From DASWIG01 sp965371445 (lineage in GTDB: Bacteria > Acidobacteriota > Thermoanaerobaculia > Multivoradales > J023): a stretch of DNA of 31,083 nt. Both the position numbers and the translations under genes were made by a program. The stretch spans positions 1-31,083 of the forward strand of contig CBDUYN010000121.1 of the NCBI GenBank assembly GCA_965371445.1, in the 5' to 3' direction. The notes below the pieces were generated by a model that saw only the letters and a program-made list of their open reading frames with translations, did no database searches and was not told the origin of the DNA. Shown here one piece after another: positions 22,494 through 30,163 of the stretch; within the stretch, counting starts at the first letter, position 1; every line of letters begins with the position of its first letter.

Positions 22494-22751
22494 GACGTTG
22501 ACCCGATCCGCTCGCAGCGCACTCCAGTAGACGGGGCCACCGGCTGGGCGCGTTCGATCGTCACTCAGCGTCGAATCGAGGACGCCTTGCCGGCACCGGA
22601 CGACCTCGGCTCGCCTGGTTCGTCCGCGAGCCGTTTCCGTCGGTGATGATGGGCACCGAGCTCGATTTCTGCGTCCTGGCGCGGGGGGCGCGCCTGCGGC
22701 TGATCTCGGAGATGGGGGAGACCTGGACGGCCGCCGGGGTGGGGATTGGCG
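22494..22751. other. Gap between the toxin-antitoxin pair and the cytochrome operon
   Basis: No complete gene. A plus-strand frame around 22610-22760 (with LAWFVREPFPSVMMG and then LISEMGETWTAAG) has plausible coding composition but no start signal or family, and runs into the antisense of the cytochrome gene; it may be a gene remnant. I saw no clear terminator for the cytochrome operon. Confidence 0.35.
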
Positions 22752-23672
22752 TTAGTGCTGTACGGCCTCTCCGTCCGCCGGTTCGACCAGCCGCTGGTAG
22801 AACCTCTTCTCGTGACAGGCCGGGGCGCAGCTGCCGCCGCCGGGGGTGGCCTGGTAGACCACCGGCATCTCCCAGGTCCCAAAAACCGCCGAGCTCCTCA
22901 CCAGGTGGTCCCCGCCGCCGTGCGGGCTGTGACACAGGGCGCAGCTGCGGCTCTTGGGTTGCGCCACGTGCACGAAGTGGAGACTCTGCCCGCCGTTGCG
23001 AAAATCGGTGCCGCCAACCTCCGGGTCCTCGTCGAGGAGCCCTTCGTCGTGACAGCCGAAGCAGAGCTCGTAGCTACCCTCGAAGCCCTCGCCGTAGGGA
23101 CCGGCGGGAAAGGTCTCGGTGAAGAGACGCTCCCCCGCCGCCGAGTGGGAAGGGTGGCAGGCGTCGCAGCCCATCTCGATCGCCTCGTGCACGACGGCGG
23201 CGTCGGCGATCTCCTGGCGGACGTTGCGCACGGGGACGCCGCTTGACGAGCGCTCCTGGACGCGGTCGTGGCAGGTGAAGCACAGCTCCGGGATTTCGTG
23301 GCGCAGAAGCTGGGTTTGGTCGGAGCGGTGGGGGTCGTGGCAGGCCGGGCACTGCCCTTGCGCCACCGGGCCGTGGACGTGGCCCGGCGCCTCGCGCGGA
23401 TCGTCGTGGCAGTCCAGACACGCCTGGACCGGCGGCGCCGGGAGCTCGAAGGTGTGGCCAACGCCCGTGGCGGTGTGGCACGTGTCGCAGGCCTCCATCT
23501 CCACGGCCCCATGGATGACGCGGGCGCCTTGCGCCAGCTCGCCGTGGCATTCCATGCACGCGCCCTCTCCGGCGTCGGGCGGCGGCGTTCGCTGCTGGGC
23601 GGCGGCGCTCAGGGGAAAGCAGAGCGGGAGGCTGGTCACGAGCAGGGCCGGGATGGTGAAGGACGTCCTCAT
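22752..23672 (-). CDS. Secreted nine-haem c-type cytochrome (last gene of the operon)
   Basis: The 306-residue protein has a Sec signal peptide (cleavage near SAAAQQ, about 25). It has eight CXXCH haem sites beginning at residues 39, 62, 85, 108, 131, 169, 204 and 244, plus a CX3CH site (CAPACH, from 282). Conserved HGPVA segments before several sites supply distal histidines, as in cytochrome c3/NrfB-like multihaem proteins. It would carry electrons in the periplasm or outside the cell. ATG 23672 is directly before the signal peptide; the ribosome site is weak. It lies 62 nt after the pentahaem lipoprotein gene. The CX3CH site follows a Gly-rich turn and is the last haem of the chain; an identical placement occurs in the 12-haem protein. 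Confidence 0.9.
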   Translation of the reverse strand: MRTSFTIPALLVTSLPLCFPLSAAAQQRTPPPDAGEGACMECHGELAQGARVIHGAVEMEACDTCHTATGVGHTFELPAPPVQACLDCHDDPREAPGHVHGPVAQGQCPACHDPHRSDQTQLLRHEIPELCFTCHDRVQERSSSGVPVRNVRQEIADAAVVHEAIEMGCDACHPSHSAAGERLFTETFPAGPYGEGFEGSYELCFGCHDEGLLDEDPEVGGTDFRNGGQSLHFVHVAQPKSRSCALCHSPHGGGDHLVRSSAVFGTWEMPVVYQATPGGGSCAPACHEKRFYQRLVEPADGEAVQH

Positions 23673-23734
23673 GGCGAGCTGGCCTTTCTCGGTACGGTTT
23701 CGGATCGTGCCGGCGCCGACACCCCGGCGGCACC

Positions 23735-24334
23735 TCACGACGGAAGACTCCAGCCGGGAGCGTGGGGGTTGTGGCACTCCGGGCAGGACCGATCCCGCAC
23801 CGGATGCTCCGACAGGAGGCTCGCGGGCTCATGGCACCGCGAGCAGACCTCCTCGCGCGGCACGCGCAGCAGGAAGGGCTGGCGGGTACGGTGGGGATCG
23901 TGGCAGGCCAGGCACAGGCCCGCCGCCACCGGGCCGTGGAGCGCCGCGCCGTCGCGCCGGGCCGACTCGGGCAGGAGGCTCGTGCCGTGGCACTTGAAGC
24001 AGAGCTCCTGGCGGGGGTGCAGCAACAAGCTGCCCGACGACGTCGAGACCCGTCCGTTGGCGGAGTCCACCGTGTGGCAGGCCGCGCACAGCTGGGCGGC
24101 GAACGGCCCGTGGCTCGAGCCGGCCCACCTGGGCAGCGCGGGGACCGTCCGGGGTCGGGACGGCGCCCGCACCGGCGCTGCCGCCGGCGCCACCGGCGGC
24201 CGGCGGCTCGGAGGATCGTCGAAGAGCACCTCGGTGAGGCGCTTGCGGCTCGCCGAGGTGCAGGCGGTAAGCGCCGCCAGGGCGAGCACCCCGCCGACCA
24301 CCACGACCGGCCACCGCCACCGCCTCTCCTTCAT
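23735..24334 (-). CDS. Pentahaem cytochrome c lipoprotein
   Basis: The 199-residue protein begins with a lipoprotein signal peptide (basic head, Val/Ala-rich core, lipobox LTAC with Cys25). A Pro/Ala/Arg-rich linker (about 40-70) is followed by five CXXCH sites starting at 83, 112, 141, 164 and 184. Lipid anchoring puts it in the outer (or inner) membrane facing the periplasm or exported to the surface, the right kind of protein to feed electrons into or out of a porin. ATG 24334 overlaps the stop of the 12-haem gene (ATGA) and has AAGGAG 7 nt upstream. Repeated HGPFAA/HGPVAA segments before haem sites resemble those in the nine-haem protein, so the two are related. Confidence 0.92.
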   Translation of the reverse strand: MKERRWRWPVVVVGGVLALAALTACTSASRKRLTEVLFDDPPSRRPPVAPAAAPVRAPSRPRTVPALPRWAGSSHGPFAAQLCAACHTVDSANGRVSTSSGSLLLHPRQELCFKCHGTSLLPESARRDGAALHGPVAAGLCLACHDPHRTRQPFLLRVPREEVCSRCHEPASLLSEHPVRDRSCPECHNPHAPGWSLPS

Positions 24335-26043
24335 CGATACTCCTTCGGATCGTGGCCGCTGTCGTGGCAGCGCAGGTAGCACGCTCCCGCTCCCGCTCCC
24401 CGGTCCTCGAAGCGCAGCTCGCCGCGAGCGTTGGGCTCCACCGACCTGAGGTCAAAGCTCAGCAGGTGGGTGTTGGCGTCGGGCTGCCCCACCCCGGAGG
24501 CCACGCCGTGGGGATCGTGGCAGACCGAGCAGGAGGTCCGCTGGTCGACGACGTGCAGGCGGTGCGCGGCAAAGCCGCTACGGGCGCCGAGGAGCACCGT
24601 CCGGCTGTGGCAGCCGTAGCAGAGATCGTAGGCCAACGGTGACTCGGCCGTCCTGTCCTCGGTCTCGTAGCGCCGCCGCAGGAGGCCCCGGTGCTCGCTG
24701 CCGTGAGGTCCGCGCGCGCCGCCGCTGTCGGCGCTCTCCGAGGCGTGGCAGTCGGTGCAGTAGATCAGGCTCGTCTCCGTGTAGGGCGGGCGCAGCGATG
24801 GATCGTGGGGATTGCGGCCGGCCTGCACCACCGGGTGATACGAAACCGCGTCGGCGGCAAGCTCGAGTCGGACGTTGATCTCGCCGGCGCTTCGCGGGAT
24901 TTCCTGGTCGGTGTCGGTCGCGTCGCCGTGGCAGGTGAAGCAGACCTCGTACTGGAAACGCACCGGGTCGACGATCTCCCCCGCCGCGTCGATGCCGCGC
25001 ACGCCCCTGAGCGCGCCGGAAGCCGCCGGGGCGCCGGCCGGCGGCGTCCCGGTAGCCTCGTGCGGCTCATGGCAATCGGTGCACTCGACGTGGCGCGGCG
25101 CGAGCCACGGGTCCTCGCCGGGCTCGTGGACGCCCTCGGCGAGCTCCAGGGGATGGCGATAGGGCTTGGCGAACTCTGCCTCCAGGTTCCGCCCGGCCAC
25201 GTGGGCGTTGTGGCAAACCAGACACCCCTCCTCCTCCGGCGCCCGCCGGACGAGCCAGCGGGGCTGGGCGGCGGTGTGCGGTGTGTGGCAGGAGCCGCAG
25301 GCGTTGCCGGCCACCGTCGGATCGTCCGAGCCGGGCCAGGGCTCGGGCGGCGTGCCGTCCCAGACGGCGTCGGAGGTGGCGTGGGCGCCGAGCTCCCAGT
25401 CGTCCTTGCGGTGACAGGCGATGCAAAGCGCGCCGGCGAAGGGATCGAGGAGCAGGAAGCTCCCCAGGGTGTCGTCGTGGGGGTCGTGGCACGAGGTGCA
25501 CTGCATCTCCCCTCCGGCGTCGAGGCGTACCGGCGCCAGGATGGCCAGCGGGTCGACCAGCTCCGGATCCTCGCCCACCAGGTCGTGGCCGTAGACGAAG
25601 GAGATCGGGTGGTCGTCGGCCAGGTCGGTGGTGAGGCTCCCGGTGTCGGGATCGAGGAAAGGCTGGTTGAGCTCGATCTCCTCGGGCTCGGAGGCCACCT
25701 CGCCGAGCGCGATCGTGCCGTCGTGGCAGGAGAGGCACATCCGCGACGCCCCGGTGGGCTGGTCGACCAGGGCGTCCAAGGTCGGCGACTCGTAGGAGAG
25801 GTAGCTCGCGCGGCTGTCGCGGCGGTTCCACAGCGGCGGCTGGGGCGTGGCTCGGTGCGGCGCGTGACAGAAGATGCAGATGCGCTCCTCGCGGGTGGCG
25901 CGGATCTCCCCCGGTCCCGAGACGCTCAGGTTGTGCACCGTCTCGCCGACGCCGGCCCGGAGCTCTCCGGCGGCGGCGGCGAGCCCCGCCGCGCTCACCA
26001 GCCCCAGGCATCGCAGGAGGAGGCGCACGGTGTTGCGTTTCAT
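24331..26043 (-). CDS. Secreted 12-haem c-type cytochrome with N-terminal tetrahaem module
   Basis: The 570-residue protein has a signal peptide (cleavage near residue 26-30). It has eleven CXXCH sites beginning at 56, 103, 182, 207, 249, 274, 321, 368, 429, 475 and 505, plus a CX3CH site (CYLRCH, from 555) just before the C-terminus. Residues about 35-215 match the separate tetrahaem protein of this operon in haem spacing and in motifs: CHxPH, LWN, MCLxCHDGT, HPxSxVY, QCxSCHDxHD. The remaining eight haems form an extension. No lipobox or transmembrane segment is visible, so it is soluble periplasmic or extracellular. ATG 26043 overlaps the NHL gene stop (ATGA), with GGGAGGG about 9 nt upstream. 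Likely the main long-range electron carrier of the complex; reaction partners unknown. Confidence 0.93.
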   Translation of the reverse strand: MKRNTVRLLLRCLGLVSAAGLAAAAGELRAGVGETVHNLSVSGPGEIRATREERICIFCHAPHRATPQPPLWNRRDSRASYLSYESPTLDALVDQPTGASRMCLSCHDGTIALGEVASEPEEIELNQPFLDPDTGSLTTDLADDHPISFVYGHDLVGEDPELVDPLAILAPVRLDAGGEMQCTSCHDPHDDTLGSFLLLDPFAGALCIACHRKDDWELGAHATSDAVWDGTPPEPWPGSDDPTVAGNACGSCHTPHTAAQPRWLVRRAPEEEGCLVCHNAHVAGRNLEAEFAKPYRHPLELAEGVHEPGEDPWLAPRHVECTDCHEPHEATGTPPAGAPAASGALRGVRGIDAAGEIVDPVRFQYEVCFTCHGDATDTDQEIPRSAGEINVRLELAADAVSYHPVVQAGRNPHDPSLRPPYTETSLIYCTDCHASESADSGGARGPHGSEHRGLLRRRYETEDRTAESPLAYDLCYGCHSRTVLLGARSGFAAHRLHVVDQRTSCSVCHDPHGVASGVGQPDANTHLLSFDLRSVEPNARGELRFEDRGAGAGACYLRCHDSGHDPKEYR

Positions 26044-27050
26044 GGTGGCGCGCCCTCCCCGGCCACGGCCGGCGGGGCGTCGAGCAGCTCGAAGACCTGG
26101 ACCCGGCGGTTGTAGGCGTCGGCGACGTGGAGCCGGCCCCCGGGGCCGACGGCGACGCCCGCCGGCATCGAGAACTCGCCCGGCCGCCGGCCCCGCCGCC
26201 CCAGGGCCAGGAGCAGTCGGCCCTCGGCGTCGAAGATCTGCACGTTGTCGAAGAGCGCGTCGGCGACGTAGATCCGCCCGGCGCGGTCGACGCCGATGCC
26301 CCGCGGGCGCAGGAACGTGCCGGGGCCGTCGCCGGACGTCCCGAAGGCGCGTCGCGGCACGCCGTCGGCGGTCAGGACCTGGACGCGGAAGTTGAGCGCG
26401 TCGAGGACGTAGATCGTCCCGTCGGCGGCCACCGTGAGGGCGGTCGGGAAGTTGAATCGGCCCGGCTCCTCGCCGCGGCCGCCGATCGTCGCCGTCACCC
26501 GGCCCGTGAAATCCATCGCCACGAGCCGGTGGGCCTTGGCGTCGGCGACGAGGAGGCGCTCGCCCGCGCCGTCGACCGCGAGGCCGGTCGGGCGCGCGAG
26601 CTCCCCCGGCGCCGAGCGCCACACGACACGTCCCTTCGCGTCGAAGGCCACCACGGCGCGGGCCGCGGAGTCGCTGACCGCGAGGCGGTCGCCAGGGAGG
26701 AAGGCGCAGTCGATCGGCGTGACGAGCGCCCCCTGGCCGACGGCACGCCCCGCGGCACCGGCGGCGTGGACCCACACCACCCGGGCGCCCGGGTCGGCGA
26801 CGCAGAGGGCGCCGTCGCGCAGGCCGACGCCGTGCGGCCGCACGTAGCCTCCCCGACCGCGGTCGCGTCGCAGGCGCGCGAGCCTCCCGCCCCGGGCGGC
26901 GCGCAGCTCCCCCACCCAGGCGACGCGCCCGCGCGCCGGCGGCTCCGGCCAGCGCAGGGCGTCGCCGGTCGCCAGCTCAAAGACCGGCCCCGGACGCCCG
27001 GCGCAGGCGCCAGCAAGGACGAGCGCCGCGCTCCACGCGGCGAGCCGCAT
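26040..27050 (-). CDS. NHL-repeat beta-propeller protein, exported (second of two)
   Basis: The 336-residue protein has a short export signal with a lipobox-like LAGAC (Cys16) and then about six NHL blades. They are recognisable by RPHGVGL, RPTGLAVD, FPTALTVAADGTIYVLDALN, RPRGIGVDRAGRIYVADA and MPAGVAVGPGGRLHVADAYN. NHL propellers act as protein-interaction platforms, and some bind ligands or nucleic acid. In porin-cytochrome gene clusters such propellers are probable assembly or docking factors; that is inference. ATG 27050 shares one base with the barrel stop (TGATG), and the stop overlaps the 12-haem start, so it is translated in a chain with both. It is a diverged paralogue of the NHL lipoprotein at 28990-30066. 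Confidence 0.9.
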   Translation of the reverse strand: MRLAAWSAALVLAGACAGRPGPVFELATGDALRWPEPPARGRVAWVGELRAARGGRLARLRRDRGRGGYVRPHGVGLRDGALCVADPGARVVWVHAAGAAGRAVGQGALVTPIDCAFLPGDRLAVSDSAARAVVAFDAKGRVVWRSAPGELARPTGLAVDGAGERLLVADAKAHRLVAMDFTGRVTATIGGRGEEPGRFNFPTALTVAADGTIYVLDALNFRVQVLTADGVPRRAFGTSGDGPGTFLRPRGIGVDRAGRIYVADALFDNVQIFDAEGRLLLALGRRGRRPGEFSMPAGVAVGPGGRLHVADAYNRRVQVFELLDAPPAVAGEGAPP

Positions 27051-28993
27051 CAGAAGTACCTCCTGGCGACGATGCGGAGCTCGTCGCGGTCCTGGCTCCC
27101 GCCCTGCTCGACATGCTGGTTGCGGCGCCGCCAGTGGGCGAGGATCTCGATGCGGCGGTGGCGCCAGCGGACGTTCACGCGGCTCTGGAAGTAGCGTCCC
27201 TCGCGGCCCAGCACGTCCTCGTTCCAGCGTTCCACCGTCGCGTCGACGCGCAGCCGGCGGTAGCGGTAGCGCAGGTCGGCGCCAGCGAGCTCCAGGCGGG
27301 TCTCCTCCCGGCGCAGCGGAAAGCTCATGCGCTGCGCGCGGCCGCGCACGGTGAGCTCGACCCGGCGGCCCAGGGGCAGCCTCCAGCTGCCTCTGAGCTG
27401 GCGCATCACGTAGGGGAGGATCTCGCTCTCCCGGTCGTGGTAGGTGAGGCCGGCGCGCCACCGGGGACGCTCGACGCCCGCCAGGTACTCGACGTCGGCA
27501 GTCTGGTCGATGCGGCCGTTGGCGGCGCCCGCCAGCAGGTCCTGCGACTGCTCGCCGGTGTAGAAACGCACCCACCAGCCCTGGTCGCTGCGCCACCCGC
27601 CGCCGTAGCGCCAGCTCCGGGTGCGCACGTCGAGCCGGCGGCCGGCTTCGACGCCGTAGGAGACGCGCAGCGTCTCGCCCGGAAAGATCGAGCCCTCGGG
27701 CAGTACCTGGATCTCGATCAGCTCGCCGGTCTGGCGCAGCTCGTAGTCGAAGCCCTCGACGAAAGGCTCCCCTTGTGTGTCGGTGACCTCGACCGTCGCG
27801 GCGACGGCGCCGGGTTCCAGGAAGATCGGCACCCCCGGCTCGTAGACGCGGTCCTCGCTCGCCACGGCGCGCTCGCCCGGCAGGTCCTCGTCGTCACGGC
27901 GCAGCCGGCCACCCAGGCGCAGGCTCAGGGCTCCGCCGCGCGGCGGGTGGCGGACGTAGTCGAGCTCCAGGCTCGCCTCGTCGCGGTCCTGGGAGCCCCC
28001 GGCCTCCAGGTCGACGCGCTGGACCCGAGCGCCGGCGCGGCTCGTGAGGCTCCCCCACAAGGTGTGCTCGAAGTCGGCGAAGGCACGATCGCTCGTCCGC
28101 TGCCCGAGCTGGTCCTCCTGGTCCTGGAGCTCCACCGAGCCCGAGAGCCGCAGGTTGGGCCTGGGGCTGTACTCGGCGCTCTGTGCCCCCTGGACGTTGC
28201 GAAACTCCGAGGTCCCGGAACGGTCGAAGGCGTAGAGCGTGCTCGTGAGCAGGAGCTTGCGGGAACCCTGGGGCCGGTAGCCGTGGTGGGCGGAGAGGCG
28301 CAGCAGGCGGTAGTCCTGGCGGGTGAGCTCCTCGACGACGTCCTGGACCTCGAGTTCCGTGCGGGTCTTCGAATGCTCTCCGAGGTGGTTGAGGTGGGCC
28401 AGGAAGCGCTGCCGGGTCTCGTCGCGCAGGTCTCCCTCGAGGCCTTCGGCGCGGTTGCGGCTGATCTCGAAGCGCAGCGGCCAGACACGCGACCGGCGGC
28501 CGAACGACAGGCGGGCGTGACGGCGCAGGAAGGTGCGCCGCGCCACGAAGGTGCTGTCGACGTCCTGCAGGGAGCGGGTGGCGACCGCCTCGCCGGACCA
28601 CCGGTTCTCGGGCAGGATGCCGAGACGGACGCGGTACTCGCTGGCGTCCTCCTCGCGGCGGCCCGCGAAACGGCCGCTCGTCGTGTCGACGTCGCTGCTG
28701 CGGCGGCGGAAGGTCCCGCCCACCTTGAACGGGAACCATTTCGGGTGGACGAGGGAGCCGGCGAGGTCGAGGTTGACGCCGACGACGATGGTGGCCTCGT
28801 CCTCCTCGGAGGCCCGGCCGCTGCCGGGCGACTCCCGGTCCTGGAGCTCGAGCTCGTAGGCCAGCTCGAGGTAGCTCTCGAACGACTCCAGGCGAAACGG
28901 GCGGAAGAGGCCCTCGCTCTGCGCCGCCGCCGGGCCCGCCGCGGCAAGCCCCACGACGGCGGCCAGCGCCGCGCCGAGACGGACCCTGGTCAA
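27050..28993 (-). CDS. Predicted outer-membrane beta-barrel (porin of a porin-cytochrome conduit)
   Basis: The 647-residue product has a signal peptide (cleavage near PAAAQS, about 25). From about residue 35 it consists of alternating polar/aromatic beta strands with many Arg and Glu in the turns, and it ends in a C-terminal Phe (VARRYF), the recognition signal for the BAM machinery. A distinct segment near 395-450 (VTDTQGEPFVEGFDYEL to LRVSYGVE) looks like a beta-sandwich insertion. Length is close to MtrB/OmbB-type porins, although I see no direct sequence likeness. It has no CXXCH site. The start is TTG 28993, overlapping the upstream NHL stop as TTGA. Given multihaem genes on both sides, it probably forms the sheath through which a cytochrome crosses the outer membrane. 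Confidence 0.82.
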   Translation of the reverse strand: MTRVRLGAALAAVVGLAAAGPAAAQSEGLFRPFRLESFESYLELAYELELQDRESPGSGRASEEDEATIVVGVNLDLAGSLVHPKWFPFKVGGTFRRRSSDVDTTSGRFAGRREEDASEYRVRLGILPENRWSGEAVATRSLQDVDSTFVARRTFLRRHARLSFGRRSRVWPLRFEISRNRAEGLEGDLRDETRQRFLAHLNHLGEHSKTRTELEVQDVVEELTRQDYRLLRLSAHHGYRPQGSRKLLLTSTLYAFDRSGTSEFRNVQGAQSAEYSPRPNLRLSGSVELQDQEDQLGQRTSDRAFADFEHTLWGSLTSRAGARVQRVDLEAGGSQDRDEASLELDYVRHPPRGGALSLRLGGRLRRDDEDLPGERAVASEDRVYEPGVPIFLEPGAVAATVEVTDTQGEPFVEGFDYELRQTGELIEIQVLPEGSIFPGETLRVSYGVEAGRRLDVRTRSWRYGGGWRSDQGWWVRFYTGEQSQDLLAGAANGRIDQTADVEYLAGVERPRWRAGLTYHDRESEILPYVMRQLRGSWRLPLGRRVELTVRGRAQRMSFPLRREETRLELAGADLRYRYRRLRVDATVERWNEDVLGREGRYFQSRVNVRWRHRRIEILAHWRRRNQHVEQGGSQDRDELRIVARRYF

Positions 28994-30066
28994 TTCGCCG
29001 GTCCTTCGGCCGGATCCCCGAAAGCGTAGATGTTGAGCTTGTGGGGACCGGCCTGGTTGGTGACCAGGACCAGGCGCTTCGCCTTCAGGCGGGGATCGAC
29101 GCGGTCGCCGAGCAGCGCCAGCAACGTCTCGTCGAGGCAGATGCCGAACGGCAGGTACATGCTACCGGCAAACGAGCCGTAGCCACCGTAGTAGGTGGCC
29201 GCCCGGCCGTCGGGGAGAAAGATCTGGGCGTTCTCGAAGCCGGCGTCGAGCACGTGCACGAGACCGTCGGGATCGACCGCGATGCCCTTGGGCCGGGTGA
29301 CGCTGCCCGTCCAGTCGCCGGGCTTTCCGAAGCTCATGAGATGGGTGCCGTCGGCGGCGAGCTTCTGGATCCTGAAGTTCATGGTGTCGGTCACGTAGAT
29401 CGCGCCGTCGGGACCGGTGGCCAGGAAGCTCGGGTACTTGAGCTCGCCCGGCCCGCCCCCTTCGCGGCCGAGGGTCCCGGCGCGCTCGCCGGAGAGCCGG
29501 TCGTAGACCTCGATCTCGTGGTCATGGATGTCGCTGACGTAGAGCCGCTCACCGACGACGGCGACGTCGGTCGGCAGCAGGGTCTCCGGGTCGCCGTAGG
29601 CGCGCAGGAAGTGGTGGTCGCCCGCCGCGTAGGCCAGCACCTGGCGGTGGCTCCGGTCGGCCACGTAGAGGGTGCCGTCGGCGGCGACGGCGAGTCCCAT
29701 GGGGGCCCGCAGCTTGCCGGAACCCTCGTCGTGGATCCAGTCGAAGCTCTTTTGCCGGAGGTCGATCTTGATCACCGTGTCGAGACCGACGTCGGCGACG
29801 TAGATCACCCCCTCGTGGACCGCGACGCCGCGCGGCCGCACGAGCTGCCGCAACGCCACGTCGCCCAGGAGCGCCCGCTTCAACCCGCCGCGCGCCCCCG
29901 GGACGTCGGCGTCCGAGGTGATCGCGAGCAGGAACTGGAGGCGGGGCGGGTCCGGCGGCGGCGGAAAGAAGGCCGGCCCGGCGGCCGTACCGCTCCGCGT
30001 CGCGGTGGCGCAACCCACGAGACCCGGGGCCAGCAACAGGACAAGGATCCACCTGGTCGAGATCAT
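28990..30066 (-). CDS. NHL-repeat beta-propeller lipoprotein (first of two)
   Basis: The 358-residue protein has a lipoprotein signal with lipobox LVGC (Cys19), a Pro-rich linker, and about six NHL blades (RPRGVAVHEGVIYVADVG, RAPMGLAVAADGTLYVADRS, LPTDVAVVGERLYVSDIH, YPSFLATGPDGAIYVTDTMN, RPKGIAVDPDGLVHVLDAG, and a last blade that ends in LNIYAFGD). It should sit on a membrane leaflet with the propeller in the periplasm or on the surface. ATG 30066 has GAGGGGG about 5 nt upstream. It begins 97 nt after the tetrahaem stop, with a strong hairpin in between, and is coupled to the barrel gene by overlap. Role inferred: organising or assembling the electron conduit. Confidence 0.92.
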   Translation of the reverse strand: MISTRWILVLLLAPGLVGCATATRSGTAAGPAFFPPPPDPPRLQFLLAITSDADVPGARGGLKRALLGDVALRQLVRPRGVAVHEGVIYVADVGLDTVIKIDLRQKSFDWIHDEGSGKLRAPMGLAVAADGTLYVADRSHRQVLAYAAGDHHFLRAYGDPETLLPTDVAVVGERLYVSDIHDHEIEVYDRLSGERAGTLGREGGGPGELKYPSFLATGPDGAIYVTDTMNFRIQKLAADGTHLMSFGKPGDWTGSVTRPKGIAVDPDGLVHVLDAGFENAQIFLPDGRAATYYGGYGSFAGSMYLPFGICLDETLLALLGDRVDPRLKAKRLVLVTNQAGPHKLNIYAFGDPAEGPAN

Positions 30067-30107
30067 CGAGCCCCCTCGGGAGAACGGCGCCTTACCGGCG
30101 CAAAGGC

Positions 30108-30156
30108 GTCGGCAAGGCCGGGGGCCCCGGAGGCGCCCACCCGGCCCGGTGCCGAC
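30108..30156. other. Strong intercistronic hairpin between the tetrahaem and NHL genes
   Basis: GTCGGCA (30108-30114) pairs with TGCCGAC (30150-30156), and inside it GGCCGGG (30116-30122) pairs with CCCGGCC (30140-30146). That gives 14 GC-rich base pairs with a small internal loop. There is no T run on either side, so on the minus strand it is more likely an mRNA stabiliser, processing site or partial attenuator than a full terminator. Its position would allow the first gene to accumulate more transcript than the rest. Confidence 0.6.
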
Positions 30157-30163
30157 CGCAGGT

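Noticed and set aside
22643..23122. Plus-strand open frame starting MMMGTELDFC
   Set aside because: It runs antisense through the haem-motif region of a clear cytochrome gene. Only its first 100 bases lie in free DNA, with no ribosome site; mentioned only as a possible remnant.
27050..28993. Direct assignment as MtrB/PioB
   Set aside because: Length and context agree, but I could not recognise sequence motifs of that family, so only a general outer-membrane barrel call is justified.
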